Positions 24,801 to 35,067 of a stretch of 64,000 nt of DNA are shown here, piece after piece (the first letter of the stretch is position 1; the number at the start of each line of letters is the position of its first letter). This DNA comes from Hygrocybe punicea (lineage: Eukaryota > Basidiomycota > Agaricomycetes > Agaricales > Hygrophoraceae): the NCBI GenBank assembly GCA_963556145.1, contig OY744461.1, positions 3,472,001 to 3,536,000 on the forward strand, given 5' to 3'. Position numbers and translations under genes: made by a program. Under the pieces are notes generated by a model. That model did no database searches. It saw only the letters and a list, made by a program, of their open reading frames with translations, and was not told where the DNA came from.

Positions 24801-25063
24801 TCTGAGTTTTCACGAAGACGGAACTTGCAGGCCCGACGACGACCATCTTGGAAGGATCTCTCATGAAGGCTAAGATCGGCATCAGAAATACGGAGCGTCA
24901 TAAGGCAGGGACAAAGACCTAAAGGACCACCATAACGACAACCAGCAATAATATGGTCACTCAGGCTAGGGAATTTGCCTCTCACTGAGTAAAGCTGCTG
25001 TCGCCTATAAAAGACATTGCCGTCTTGCATCGCCTCCCATAGCGTCGACGGGTTGTCTGTCAT
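21831..25063 (-). CDS. VPS16: VPS16, core subunit of HOPS/CORVET tethering complexes
   Basis: Multi-exon reverse-strand gene. The start at 25063 gives [16 protein letters not shown], then [17 protein letters not shown] and GCRYGGPLG, the beta-propeller opening typical of VPS16. Middle exons include [16 protein letters not shown] and [13 protein letters not shown]. The alpha-solenoid half has [59 protein letters not shown] and [13 protein letters not shown]. The last exon reads [22 protein letters not shown] residues and stops at 21831-21833. VPS16 works with VPS33 in membrane tethering at endosomes and the vacuole. Its start lies 80 bases from the divergent RPAP1-like start, so the two probably share a promoter. 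Several exon borders are inferred from homology. Confidence 0.9.
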
Positions 25064-25143
25064 GTTGCAGGGGTCACATGATCCCGGCTTTATAAAAAAC
25101 ACAAGCACTAGTATCAACCATTTTGACCCACCTTGGAGTACTA
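25064..25143. promoter_or_regulatory. Shared divergent promoter of VPS16 and RPAP1-like genes
   Basis: Only 80 bases separate the two start codons on opposite strands, so regulatory sequence must be shared or lie inside the genes. No clear TATA box is visible. Confidence 0.5.
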
Positions 25144-28100
25144 ATGACCGACCGACCTCTTGTTGGCGCCGTGTTTGAACGAAAGCCCACCGCATCTATC
25201 GGTATTGGACCCAGCTTTGCGAGTTCTGCAAAGAGCGGATTTCCTGCCGTACAGCGTCGCGCCATCGATAGCCTTGTTGAAGGTATGTTGATCTACGCTA
25301 CTTTCAATCAACTAATGCACATCAATTTCCAGTACCAAGCATGCCCAACTACCATAATGTTCCGACGCCTGATCCCTTCGACAGCTCAGTGGTATCGCTT
25401 GGCGGGGGGAAGCCCAAGGTTATACCAGATTCAGATCCGGAAGAAGGTACGCCAGAGGACATACACCGCCGTTTCTTTCCCAACCTGCCTAGGCATGATT
25501 CTACCATTGCTTGGATGGAATCAACATCTTCGCTCGATGCGATCTCCTCCGCTCTTCGCTTCGACCTTACTGGGGCCGTCATTCCAATCTCTCTTGTATC
25601 CACCTTGCCAACGCATCTCGGATTGCACCATCATGCTGAGGGCGCACAGGCAGGATACACTCTCGACGATATATTTTTGCTGTCTAGATCCAGTGTGCCT
25701 GCACAAAGGGCGACAATGCTAGGGGTCCTGGCCCGGATCGCCAGAAGATTGGGCAGGGCACAGGGTGGTGGCGGAGGTGACACTGGTGAATTAACTAGCC
25801 GCGCCGATGAATTGAGAATGCGGATCCTGGCTGCTGGGGTGGAAGCGATGGGTGAACGAGGAACCGTGGGCTTGCGGGCTGTGGAGGTGCTTTGGGAGTG
25901 TATCGTACAATGGGATGAATCTGTTTTGGAGATTGAAGGAGTAGAGTTGAGAGACGGGGAGGGAAAAAGTGGGAGTGGCGAAACAATTTCCTCCATACCA
26001 CTAGAGTTCTTTCTACCTCAAATTACCGTCTCGCTCGCTCAAGCCACACTGCCTCCTGAATCCCAACTGCAGCTCCTGGCCATCCTCCGTCGTCTCGCCC
26101 AACATTCGAACGATATTGCTTCCGCCATTACAACAACACCCAATCTGGTTTCCACTATCATCCAGACGTTTGTTTTAACTCCCATACCCCCCACCCAGTC
26201 GTCCATGCCACCAGACCCTTCCGCCCTGCAATTACTAATCACCCTCGCGCGCTCTTCTCGCGCCAACGCTTTCGCTCTCATTGAGCCTGCCGATGCGCTC
26301 CTTCGATTCGTCACTATGCTTCCCCCCAATTCACCGTACCCTACTTCGCTCGCCATCGCACTATTGACATGCACACTCCGCCTCTACACTGCGTTCGCGT
26401 CGTATGGCCTATACGCCCACATCGCCACCACAGCTGCAGCACCCCTCGCCCAACTACGCACATATGTGTCCTCATCCCTCACGGTAGGCCAGTCGAATGT
26501 CCTGATGGTTGCATGGGCGGAACTAGTAGAAGCATGGGCAGTATGTGCTACAGATCCACACAGGACAACCCCCGACCATGAAATCCTGTGGAGCCAGGTG
26601 GTCGGGTGGGGGTGGAGCGAGGACGTGCTCACCTGGCGAGAGTCGTTGACAGCTGCACGTCAACATTGGGAGGTGTGGGCGGCAATGTGGCAGGCGCAGG
26701 CCGCGTTGCTGGAGGGTACACGGGTGAACGGTGTGCAAGGTGGTGCAGAGGAGAGGCAGGCCGCCGTTGAGGCACTGAAGCCCGGGTTCCAGGGTGGAAA
26801 GGAGAGGGATGTCGTAGTTGATGCTATTAATTTCATTCAACGTGAACTGGGCGAGTTGCTTTTGGATGATGATCTAGGCAGTCAAGGACGTCTGCTAGAT
26901 ACAGCTACGCATGCGAGAACGGTGGCAGCGGCGATACGTGTATGGCTGGCTTGTATTCCCTCTTTGTCCGACGGGCTTCTCCTTGCCCCACCGTTCCCAC
27001 TTCCCCTCGCTCAGCTTTCTGATATCTGCGCTAAACTCGTCAACCATTCGTTCTGGTCCGTCATTTACTCTGAGAAGGCAAAACCACATACTCACGCATT
27101 CTGTCGCTCCCTGACCATGCTTTTGTCCGCCTATCTGGATCTATCACGGAAACTACCAGGGGTGTCGGACGGACTGTGGATGGCGCAAGCATTCTCCATT
27201 CTTGGACGATTAATTCCCGGTGACGAGGAGTCAGCCCATCGTATTCTGGAGCAAATGATGGGCATAATTGATGTAAAGTGGATGGCTTCCCGTGGATGGC
27301 CAGCTCCTCCTTTGATATGGGAGAAGGATGGGCTGGCAGTGATCAAGCCGTTCCTCCTACATGCCGTCCAAACGGAAGAGGTGTATATTAGCCCGATTTG
27401 GCCATCACCTCGATCTATCTTGCTGTCGACGACACAGAGACTGCCATCTGGGACCTTCGGAAGTGTTGGGATTCATCGACATTCGGGCTTGCCGCTGGCA
27501 AAAGATTGGATCTTGTCACCGCTCGACCACCTCTTGCGCTCAGGGACTTCGTCTGTCGTCAAGTCTTTGCCATCGTCTTGGGATGCCAGCGAGACACAGG
27601 TTGTCCGCGCCTCGCTGTTGTTTGCCAAGATTGCCCAAGAAGTCCTTCGGCCTTTCTCTTTGGACGAATTCATGTTAACGCGTGAGGAGACCATATTCGG
27701 ATGTATGAAGGTGTTCATGCTTGAACATGGGCAACCCCAGAATAATGCTGCAGAAGAAGTATTCCGCGATAACGTGGTGGGGCAGCTCATGGAGAACCTT
27801 CTGGAACCGTTTACGGTAGCCGCCGCAGACTCTGCATCATTCGAACCATCGACTCCTCCGTCGAACACTCGGAACGATTTAGAAAAGGTTGCGCTCCAGT
27901 TTCTTGGTCCGTCGACACCCTTCTACCAGTACTACACCGATTTTGTTGCGCTTTATGATGCTGTGTCTTTCTCTCACCCGCTGTTTGCCCGCCTCCTCCT
28001 GCCTGCAACCTCGATGCGCTACCCACCCGATTATCGCAAACATCTCTGGAATGATTTTGGTCATCTTCTCAAGAGTGTCCGGACGCCATTTGACCAGATA

Positions 28101-28502
28101 GTAGCCAATGACATTGAGGAGTATCTCTGGCCTATAGAGAAAGATGCTCAGATGATTGGCGCGTATCTGCGCTCGTTGGCAAAAGACCCGCTGACAGGGT
28201 TCGTGCGCTTTCTTGCCGTGCACCATGTCGCTTGCAATATCTGGCCTGATTTACGGCAAGGAGATGCGAGCGCCGATGAGAGGGGTGGGAAGTTGCTGAT
28301 AGCTGTCGTGCAGATGGGAAACGATGATGCGGTACGAGAGGTGGTGACATATCGTCAGAAACACGATGGGCCGACCATGTTGCCGCCCAGATGTTTTGAG
28401 GTCGATGGGGAGTGGAAGGGGTTACGAGTGAAGCATGTGGAACGGTGGGGTTTGACTCTTGCCGACTTGGAGCGACTGAAAGTGCTATTACATGTCGAGT
28501 AA
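25144..28502 (+). CDS. RNA polymerase II-associated protein 1 (RPAP1)-like
   Basis: Two-exon gene of roughly 1100 residues. Exon 1 is 25144-25282; the intron 25283-25332 (GTATGT...CCAG) joins LVE to VPSMPNY. Exon 1 carries VGAVFERK and SGFPAVQRR, resembling the RPAP1/Rba50 N-terminal region. Early in exon 2 the family block RFDLTGAVI is followed by LGLHHHAEGAQAGYTLDDI, LLSRSSVPAQRATMLGVLA, as in the RPAP1 C-terminal domain. The rest is long alpha-helical, ending with WNDFGHLLKSVRTPF and GFVRFLAVHH. RPAP1 proteins bridge RNA polymerase II to assembly and transport factors. The N-terminal region is shorter than in animal RPAP1. It is divergent from VPS16 with 80 bases between starts. Confidence 0.87.
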
Positions 28503-28608
28503 TATTTCAATATTCAAGTTAGAGCCAGATCCACAAGCGATACCAAGAAATGACCGAAAGATGAGCACAAGTTCACGCCAACAGTTACAGACAGCATTGC
28601 TCGTCTCG

Positions 28609-29015
28609 TCATACGGTCAGGCGGTCATATGCTGGAGGAGCATTCTCCATATCCTGAACTGGCCGCTGCATGCTGCTCGCATCTCGCTGCTCAGCATCAC
28701 CTGCACCCATCAACATGCCCCAGATGATGTTACCTAGAGCTCGTTCTGGTACCGACGTAGATCGTAGAGGTGGAGAAAAAACTTGTGATGCCTGAGATAC
28801 CAGTTTAGTAACCTCTCTCACATGACGGAAACAGGATTGCATAGTAGCCAGTCGGGCCAGACTGCAACTTTAGCCCATCTTCACACCAGCTTTTCAGCCT
28901 GCACAAAGGCTGCAGCGGATTTTACAGCCCACGTCACAAATGAGGTCAAGGTAGCGATAGTTGAGGACCGGAAGGCTTGCGAAAACTTTTCGGAAAAGAA
29001 ACTTCGGTCTTGATC
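28609..29015 (-). CDS. Possible small reverse-strand gene, unresolved
   Basis: Two protein-like stretches lie on the reverse strand. One (about 28895-29014) reads FFSEKFSQAFRSSTIATLTS then FVTWAVKSAAAFVQAEK; the other, 28609-28842, contains VTKLVSQASQVFSPPLRS and ALGNIIWGMLMGAGDAEQRD. They could be exons of one small protein joined by an intron near 28850-28890, but the frame and start are not settled and no family is recognised. They could also be 3' sequence of the neighbouring arrestin-like gene. It sits tail to tail with RPAP1. Confidence 0.3.
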
Positions 29016-29190
29016 AGGCTAGTCAAGCCAAAGGCTCGGCGCTGCTGGGAGTCGCGAGGAGTTTGTGCAAGGAACATGTTCAAATTCCCAGCAGGAGTTG
29101 ATATTTGACGAGGTTTCAAGACGTTGCGCAGAAGAAGCACTATTTGGATACGCAGAAAAAGTACAGCGAAACGACTGTCGTGATGAAACA

Positions 29191-30729
29191 TTAGCATACT
29201 CGTATCGGGACACGTGCTCGTAACTCGTCTTGACCAACCAGTACGGAAACATCGAAATAATACTGTTTTTTCAACCAAGATTTAGTATGCGTGGCGACTT
29301 GAAGAAGGGAAGAGCTCGCACTTTGACGCTAATTCCAGGCCAATCGACGCAAGGGATCATCCCCTTGTTGAGATGAAATTTGCCTTTGTACAGTCCATCT
29401 GGGAGCAAAGCGTATGACTCTAGAGACGGGTGTTCTCGGGGTTTACATTGATGCCGAGGGCGTTTTGGGAACCCAATGGACATATCCGTGGTCAAGGTGC
29501 AGGACTCTGACAGAATGGTCGTTACGGGCAGTATAGGAATGTCCTCTGAACTCCGGGCTGTACTTCGGGCTGAGCGAGTTGGTGACGCACTTTTGGCAAC
29601 ACGTTTCAAGAAATTCTTGGGAGAAATCAAGATTTTGTCCAATTCCTCGCTAGAACTGAGTGGCGTATACGGCGGAGTGGGCGGCAGCGAAAGTGGTTCG
29701 CTTATGGTAACACAACGAAGAAGCGAGATAGATATTGTCGCATCCGCAGCGATCTCCCGTGCAAGTGATGAAGAGCGTGGCGTAGTTTTGAAAACAACGA
29801 AGTATGATATAGTGCTAGGACGGAAGTAAATTAAAGGATTCGGGAGGGTAATCTGTGTTCTATGGTCAACCCTGCAGGAAGTAAAGGAAGAGGTTGTGTA
29901 CTGACGGCGCATTGGAATGGAATAGGCCGGTCGGTCTTAAGAGGCATTTCCAACCAGCATTCAGGTTCGGGTGATAAACCATCCAACGATTGGAAGTCTG
30001 TGTCAGGTTGGAATAAAATGGGGGCTTTTAGCCTGGGGTAAAGTCGATTTCGTTCTTCAGAACTGGGATGTAGAACCAGAAGTTGTGAAGCACATACATT
30101 GTGATATTACGACAACCGACGTTCGCATCCCACAAGGCTGAGACCGTGTATGTAACTTCTATGGAAGCACTCGCAGGCACCACACCGTCCGCTAGTGAGG
30201 AGAAACTGGAAGGCAATTCTTCTGCCGGTCGAGAACCACGGGGAAGGTGGAACGTAAAAGGGTGACATCGAGAAGCGGTGGGAGTATTCAAGCTTGAGGT
30301 ATTGGGTCGCCTTCGTACACTGGTAGTAAATGCATCACAGAATGCTGAACGAGAGCCGCCTTGTGAGGCAGTTGGAACTGTGAGAGAGGTAGAGGTAGAG
30401 AAGAAGACATGTTTCCGTTTCGCAGAATTGAGGTGGGTGTTCGGCGACTCTGGAACGTCTGTTTGAGCTGAACTGTATAAGAAGACCCCTTCGAGCTAAA
30501 TTATCCACTGCTGAGCGCCACGGACAGATCAAACAATTCAAAAACTAACGGAAATCGTTAATCGACCTGATTGACAACTTGGACTCAGGACCACATATCC
30601 GCTAACTCGGTCGTGGTCACCAAAAACGGGGAGAGAACGCGTCGTCCTTCGATACTGGAGAAACTTGATGGAAGGGCTATATATCCGTATTTCGATCGGC
30701 AACGAACTATTCATCCATTTCAATCGCAT
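29191..30729 (-). CDS. Arrestin-like (ART/alpha-arrestin type) protein
   Basis: Reverse-strand multi-exon gene with arrestin-fold signatures. The first exon includes IYSPSIKFLQYRR, FGDHDRVSGYVVLSPSC, the opening strands of an arrestin N-domain. Next come HPFTFHLPRGSRPAEELPSS and SIEVTYTVSALWDAN. Later exons include QPDTDFQSLDGLSPEPE, LPNPLIYFRPSTISYFVVF and CVDWPGISVKYYFDVSVLV, ending at a TAA at 29191-29193. Alpha-arrestins recruit Rsp5-type ubiquitin ligases to membrane transporters; no PY motif is clearly seen in the part I can join. The 5' end is uncertain: another coding-like reverse stretch near 30760-30850 (TPEPWAQDLPVIELYAG) could be an upstream exon, so the start at 30729 may be internal. 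The intron near 30480-30570 was not resolved with certainty. Confidence 0.7.
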
Positions 30730-31366
30730 GTTGCGTATAAAATTGTATTATATTCTCACCGATAAATAGAAACGTGAGGATGGGCTAGCGATATCGGGGC
30801 CGGCGTAAAGCTCGATGACGGGCAAATCTTGAGCCCATGGCTCGGGAGTGAACTGGTACGAATGTGAGGTTTGTGGTCTAGCATCTTGGGAATTGGGGAA
30901 AACAGTAATGCATGTATCTCACCATTTTATCGCTTCACCAGCTACACAATCGGGATCATGGAAGCTTTTGAAAATAACACTTCGTATGCCATGGGCGGCC
31001 GTGTGGAAAACACGGAAGGTTATTCAGAAGATACCGTGACCTCGGTGCCAGTAGTTGTGCGTGCGTCAGGATTTGCAGCCTGGTCAGTAGATTGTGTCAC
31101 GGTGACCAGTGAGGTTGGCGAGCAAGACGTTTGAGAATTGGAAGCATACACTGATTACACCTGACCGAGGCCTGGTGGATTCCTGATCGATTCCTGGTGG
31201 ATTCCTGATCTGCCGCGATGATTTCGCGTGTATCGCCGTGCGCCGTGAGAGGTCTTGAGCAACTCTCACACCGGAGCGATCGATAGCCGTGACTACGGTA
31301 CCGCACGCAAAATGCCGTACAACCTTCAGCCCAAGAACATACCGCTGGCAGAATTCGTGTCTTTCC
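30730..31366. other. Divergent spacer, possibly with a 5' exon of the arrestin-like gene
   Basis: About 640 bases between the arrestin-like start and the MAT2B-like start. The portion 30760-30850 is coding-like on the reverse strand and may be the true first exon of the arrestin-like gene. The remainder shows a short imperfect direct repeat (GGTGGATTCCTGATCGATTC then GGTGGATTCCTGATCTG at about 31172-31211) but no gene. Confidence 0.4.
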
Positions 31367-32664
31367 ATGGGGTTTAAAGTCATCATAACAGGCAGGTTTC
31401 CCTCCCATCCTCCCTGGTCGTAATGCAACAAGATTATAGGAGCATCTGGTGTTTTGGGCTCAGCTATATATAACGCCTTCCAATCCTCCAAGAGCGAAGA
31501 GTTGGAGATTCTGGGGTTGTCACACACTCGACATGTACCTGGTTTCAGAACAGTCGATCTGTTGCAATTTGATAAAGCGGAAGTGAAGGGCATTTTTGTC
31601 GATTTCAATCCGGATTGTGAGCCAATAGTCAGATTAGAGGTGGACGAAAGCTCATAGTATGTGCTCGAAGGGGTAATTCACTGTGCAGCAGAAAGGCGTC
31701 CTGATGTTGCAGAGAAGGTGAATTCGCCCTTCTTTTCTTTTACATACTGAATGCCTCCGTGTCACAGGACCCAGATGGAGTGCGAAAAGTCAGTACGCCA
31801 CGGCGTCTGCCAATGGTACCATTCTTGATATCCACATCCATATCAGCTCAACGAAGGAGTTCCACTAAAATTAGCCATTCTTTCAAAATCCCTCAAATTC
31901 ACACTGATCTATATCTCAACTGGTTCGTTTTCCCAACACAGAATCAATATATCATAAACGTGAAACGTATCGCTACAGACTACGTGTTCGACGGAACGTC
32001 CCCGCCGTATGCACCATCGGCGCAAACGAATCCGCTTCAAAGCTACGGGCGAACGAAAAGAGACGGGGAAGTTGCTGCCCTTGGCGTCCAGGGTGCTAAT
32101 GTTGTGATCCTCAGAGTACCAGTGCTGTCATTCTTAGATCTACCGTCAAGTGACATTGAGCTCTATTAATTGGTGGTCATTTACATAGATACGGGCCTAC
32201 AACCAGGAACTCTGATTCAGCTGTCAATGTCCTTCTGGATGTCGTCCAGGATCAATCGGGCAAACAATACAAGATGGACCACTACGCTACACGCTACCCG
32301 ACGAATGTTATCGACATTGCCTCCTTCCTCGTTCACTTGTCCAGTATGTTACTACTTTTGTGCCGTCCTTTCCGGAGTTATTTAACAGTTCCCAGCTCGT
32401 AAGAAACCAATTCCTACGATATTGCACTACTCCGCCGACGAGCCCTTCACCAAATATGAAATGTGCCTCATTTTTTCCTACATACTTGGCCTGCCTCATA
32501 AACATATCGTTCCGGATAATGAGCCACCCACCGGTGAAGCCGCGACCACTCGTCCGAGAGATTGCCGGTTGTACACGGGAGAGACGGAGCACCTCCTCGG
32601 TTTGGAGGGCGGACTTGGGTGTGTGTTGTTTGAGGAGTGGTGGAGGGTGTATCTGCACAAGTAA
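31367..32664 (+). CDS. MAT2B-like NAD(P)-binding protein (methionine adenosyltransferase regulatory subunit type)
   Basis: Extended-SDR fold of the RmlD/MAT2B kind. Exons join as MGFKVIITG (31367-31391), ASGVLGSAIYNAF and on, WVIHCAAERRPDVAEK, DPDGVRK, LNEGVPLKLAILSKSLKF, YISTDYVFDGTSPPYAPSA, NPLQSYGRTKRDGEVAALG, VVILRVPVLYGPTTRNSDSA, HYATRYPTNVIDIASFLVHL, and a final exon ending at 32664. TDYVFDG and the YGRTKRDGE motif (the YxxxK pair) are diagnostic. The first intron (31392-31439) begins GC, not GT. In animals MAT2B modulates S-adenosylmethionine synthetase; fungal homologues are less well studied, so the biochemical role is by homology. The C-terminus carries ILHYSADEPFTKYEMCLIFS, matching the substrate-binding half of the family. 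Confidence 0.87.
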
Positions 32665-33053
32665 TAAACAAGTGATTGGTTTGATATCAGGCTGAGCGAT
32701 CGCCATGATGAGCATCACGATTTCATCTTTCTCTCATGACACCCCTCTGTGATTCAGAGAAGACTCGGACTCCTTCTCGAACGGAGCAGTTCCGCATTCA
32801 AGATTCGGTTCTGATCGTGCACGGGACAAGTTTTACTTGCTTCTCGAAGTCAAGTGGTAAAGTGAAAGCTAGATAACCCCGGAAGCAAATTGATTGAAGA
32901 TGAGAGCTTCAGACTAGAATGTACATGTAGCACACACGACATCCATAATTATAGTATAACGTTCACGACCATGCTGTCAGTATCCGTTCCAATTTATGTG
33001 ACATCCACAGTAAATAAAAGGTCTACGTCCATACAGAAGCCAAGAATGATTTA
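32665..33053. other. Convergent spacer between MAT2B-like and transporter genes
   Basis: About 390 bases between two 3' ends. No gene, repeat or structured element was recognised. It probably contains both polyadenylation regions. Confidence 0.5.
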
Positions 33054-34355
33054 TTATTTGCCACCAGAAGTCTTGAACAGTATGAGACCAGCCAGCGCGA
33101 TAGAGTAGCCTTTAATGAAAAGGATGCAAGGATCAGAGCAAGAAATTCATGTCGGAATATCACACACCGATAATCTGGAGAGGTGTAACCTGTGATCCGA
33201 ATATCAAGCAAGAACCAGTGATGAGGAGGATATCCTAATTGAGAAGCAAATTGTGTGAGCATACAGAGATTGGATGTGAGGTAGTCTGCAGTGTACCTTG
33301 AACACGCCAGCCAAGGTCAACACCAACCCACTCCCGGCACTGACTAGGAATACCGCTGCCACATTCAAGCAGAAAGCCACCAGAGCATTGGAGAGAAATA
33401 CTAGCGGGCCGATTCTGGCGAGCTCGTAGAATGGTTCAAAACCTTCCGTGAAAGGAAGGAAAGCAAGGTTGATAACCGCACAGACAGGGGCGTAATAGTG
33501 CAAGGAGACCAATGGGTCCATTTTGAGGCCATGGAGGAGTAATTGGATCATTACGAGGCGAGAGGCTTCAAACTGGCAAGAGTAGCTTCGATCAGCCGGT
33601 AGGACTAACATGAGCATGCGGATCGATACTGACCGCAACAGCAGCGGCCTGCGTGAAAAAGCCGAGGAGATTAAACCGGAGCTCTCCATGTGATGCCATG
33701 GCCACCCCAAGAGATATTACGCAGACGATGAAGGCGAGCTTCCTGTTGGGTTCTTGAATACGGAAGGCCCACGAGATAAGAAGGATAGCCACTGGCGTGA
33801 ACGCCTGTGAGGGTAGATATATTCGAAGGGTTAGAAAGGAAAATTGCGTTTGAGGGAAAAGCGTACCTTGAGCATTTGAATGTAGGATACACTGAGATAC
33901 AGGTAGGCCGTATTGCTGAGAATGAGACTACCAGAGAACAAGAGTCCTATAGGCAATATTGATCGGATAAACAAATCCTTGGTCATATGCACATCCTGGG
34001 CGCCATCTAGCAGCCGTGTAGTCCGTTGAAGCACTCGAGTGCCGATTGCCTGCGGGCCTCTCGTGTTAGCCGCGCCCAGGGTCAAGCGGAAAATACGCAC
34101 AGCAAATGTAAGATGCCATGTAACAAGGAACACGGGGTACTTGAACTCAAGAGTGTTATAAAGATAGTTGTTGTAAATGATCACGGTGGAGCTTAGCACT
34201 ATCCAAATAGGAATGATTGCCGTTGCTGAGAGTTTCGTCTTGGCAAATTTGGGTAAAGAGGCGGATACGGGAGTTGGAAGGGGTGCATCCAACTCTTCTT
34301 TGCCCTCCGACGATGGCGAAAAGTTATCGTAATCTTTCTCGTCCAGCGGAGCCAT
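33054..34355 (-). CDS. Triose-phosphate/sugar-phosphate transporter (TPT, DMT superfamily)
   Basis: Multi-exon reverse-strand gene. Start at 34355 (MAPLDEKDYDNFSP) gives a cytosolic tail of about 45 residues, then IIPIWIVLSSTVIIYNNYLY and YPVFLVTWHLTFA. Further segments are LFIRSILPIGLLFSGSLILS, NTAYLYLSVSYIQMLKA, FTPVAILLISWAF, LNLLGFFTQAAAVAFEASRL, SAGSGLVLTLAGVFKDILLI and a last hydrophobic exon ending GLILFKTSGGK with stop at 33054-33056. The SYIQMLKAFTPVA and EASRLVMIQ motifs are typical of fungal TPT/nucleotide-sugar-type carriers of Golgi or ER. The exact substrate cannot be told. Introns are short (about 50-75 bases). The gene is divergent from LSM8. Confidence 0.9.
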
Positions 34356-34591
34356 AGCCAGTAGACAAAGGCTGTGACGAATTTAAGGAGCGTGAATAGG
34401 GGCACAAAAGAAGAAACAGACTCTGCGCACAGTGAGCAGGCGGGAAACAACTTGAAGGCGGGAAATGGAGCAAAAAGTCTCGGCATCTTGCGGCTAGACC
34501 TCGGATACTTCAGCGCTAAGCATCCTGAGTCGGCAAAACGGTAGCAATTTGAGGTCGTTACTCCACCAGCACTGTCGGACCACCCGCCGTC
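34356..34591. promoter_or_regulatory. Divergent promoter of transporter and LSM8 genes
   Basis: A gap of 236 bases separates the two start codons on opposite strands, so promoters for both must lie here. No TATA box is evident. Confidence 0.5.
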
Positions 34592-35037
34592 ATGTCCAGC
34601 CTGCAAGGTTATGTCGACCGTGAGTTCACGTTTCAACCTTTTTTTGAGTTGCAGCCACTGGAACGAATAGAACAGGCCGCGTCCTCCTCATTCTCCAAGA
34701 CGGACGTGCCATTGTGGTATGCAGATGTATGGTATTCCATGAACTAACTGGTTTTTATCACGATATTCAGGGTGTCATGGCTGGCTTCGACCAGAAGTCG
34801 AACGTGGTTCTCTCTGACTCCAAGGAGAGAGTCTACAGCATTGACGTCGGGGTCGAAGAGATTCCTTTAGGTTTATATTTGGTCAAGGGAGATATGATGT
34901 TCGTGATCTTTGGTATTCCTTCGTTCAGTCCTCACACATCCCTCAGCGTCCTCATTGGCGAAATGGACGACGCGTTAGATCAAGCGGTAGATCTCGCAAC
35001 AATCCACGCCGAACCTATACCACCGATTCGATACTAA
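34592..35037 (+). CDS. LSM8: LSM8, U6 snRNA-associated Sm-like protein
   Basis: Small four-exon gene. The start MSSLQGYVD at 34592 is followed by an intron and then a VLLILQDGRAIV exon. The next exon reads GVMAGFDQKSNVVLSDSKER and VEEIPLGLYLVKGDM. A fourth exon reads VLIGEMDDALD and ends AEPIPPIRY at 35037, the near-invariant LSM8 C-terminus. The intron before the last exon runs from GTTCGT (about 34900) to CTCAG, restoring MIVLIGE. LSM8 replaces LSM1 in the nuclear LSM2-8 ring that binds the U6 snRNA 3' end. The residues around the first junction (PTGTNRTGR) are unusual for the family, so that splice site may be slightly different. It converges on the RMD1-like gene with about 30 bases between stops. 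Confidence 0.93.
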
Positions 35038-35067
35038 ACTTTCGCAAAAAGAGCGTTTGGGCTACAA

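Noticed and set aside
25144..28502. A secondary-metabolite or other biosynthetic cluster in the 20-43 kb block
   Set aside because: The genes (VPS16, RPAP1, LSM8, ATP10, SEC24 and others) are unrelated housekeeping functions; the SDR and GT61 enzymes have no partner synthase.
28946..29278. Reverse open frame of 110 residues as a separate gene
   Set aside because: It overlaps the arrestin-like 3' exon in another frame; its own peptide is not family-like. A different frame at 28895-29014 is more protein-like and is listed instead.
30848..31134. Forward open frames before the MAT2B-like gene
   Set aside because: They overlap a coding-like reverse stretch and lack similarity to anything; no intron pattern supports them.
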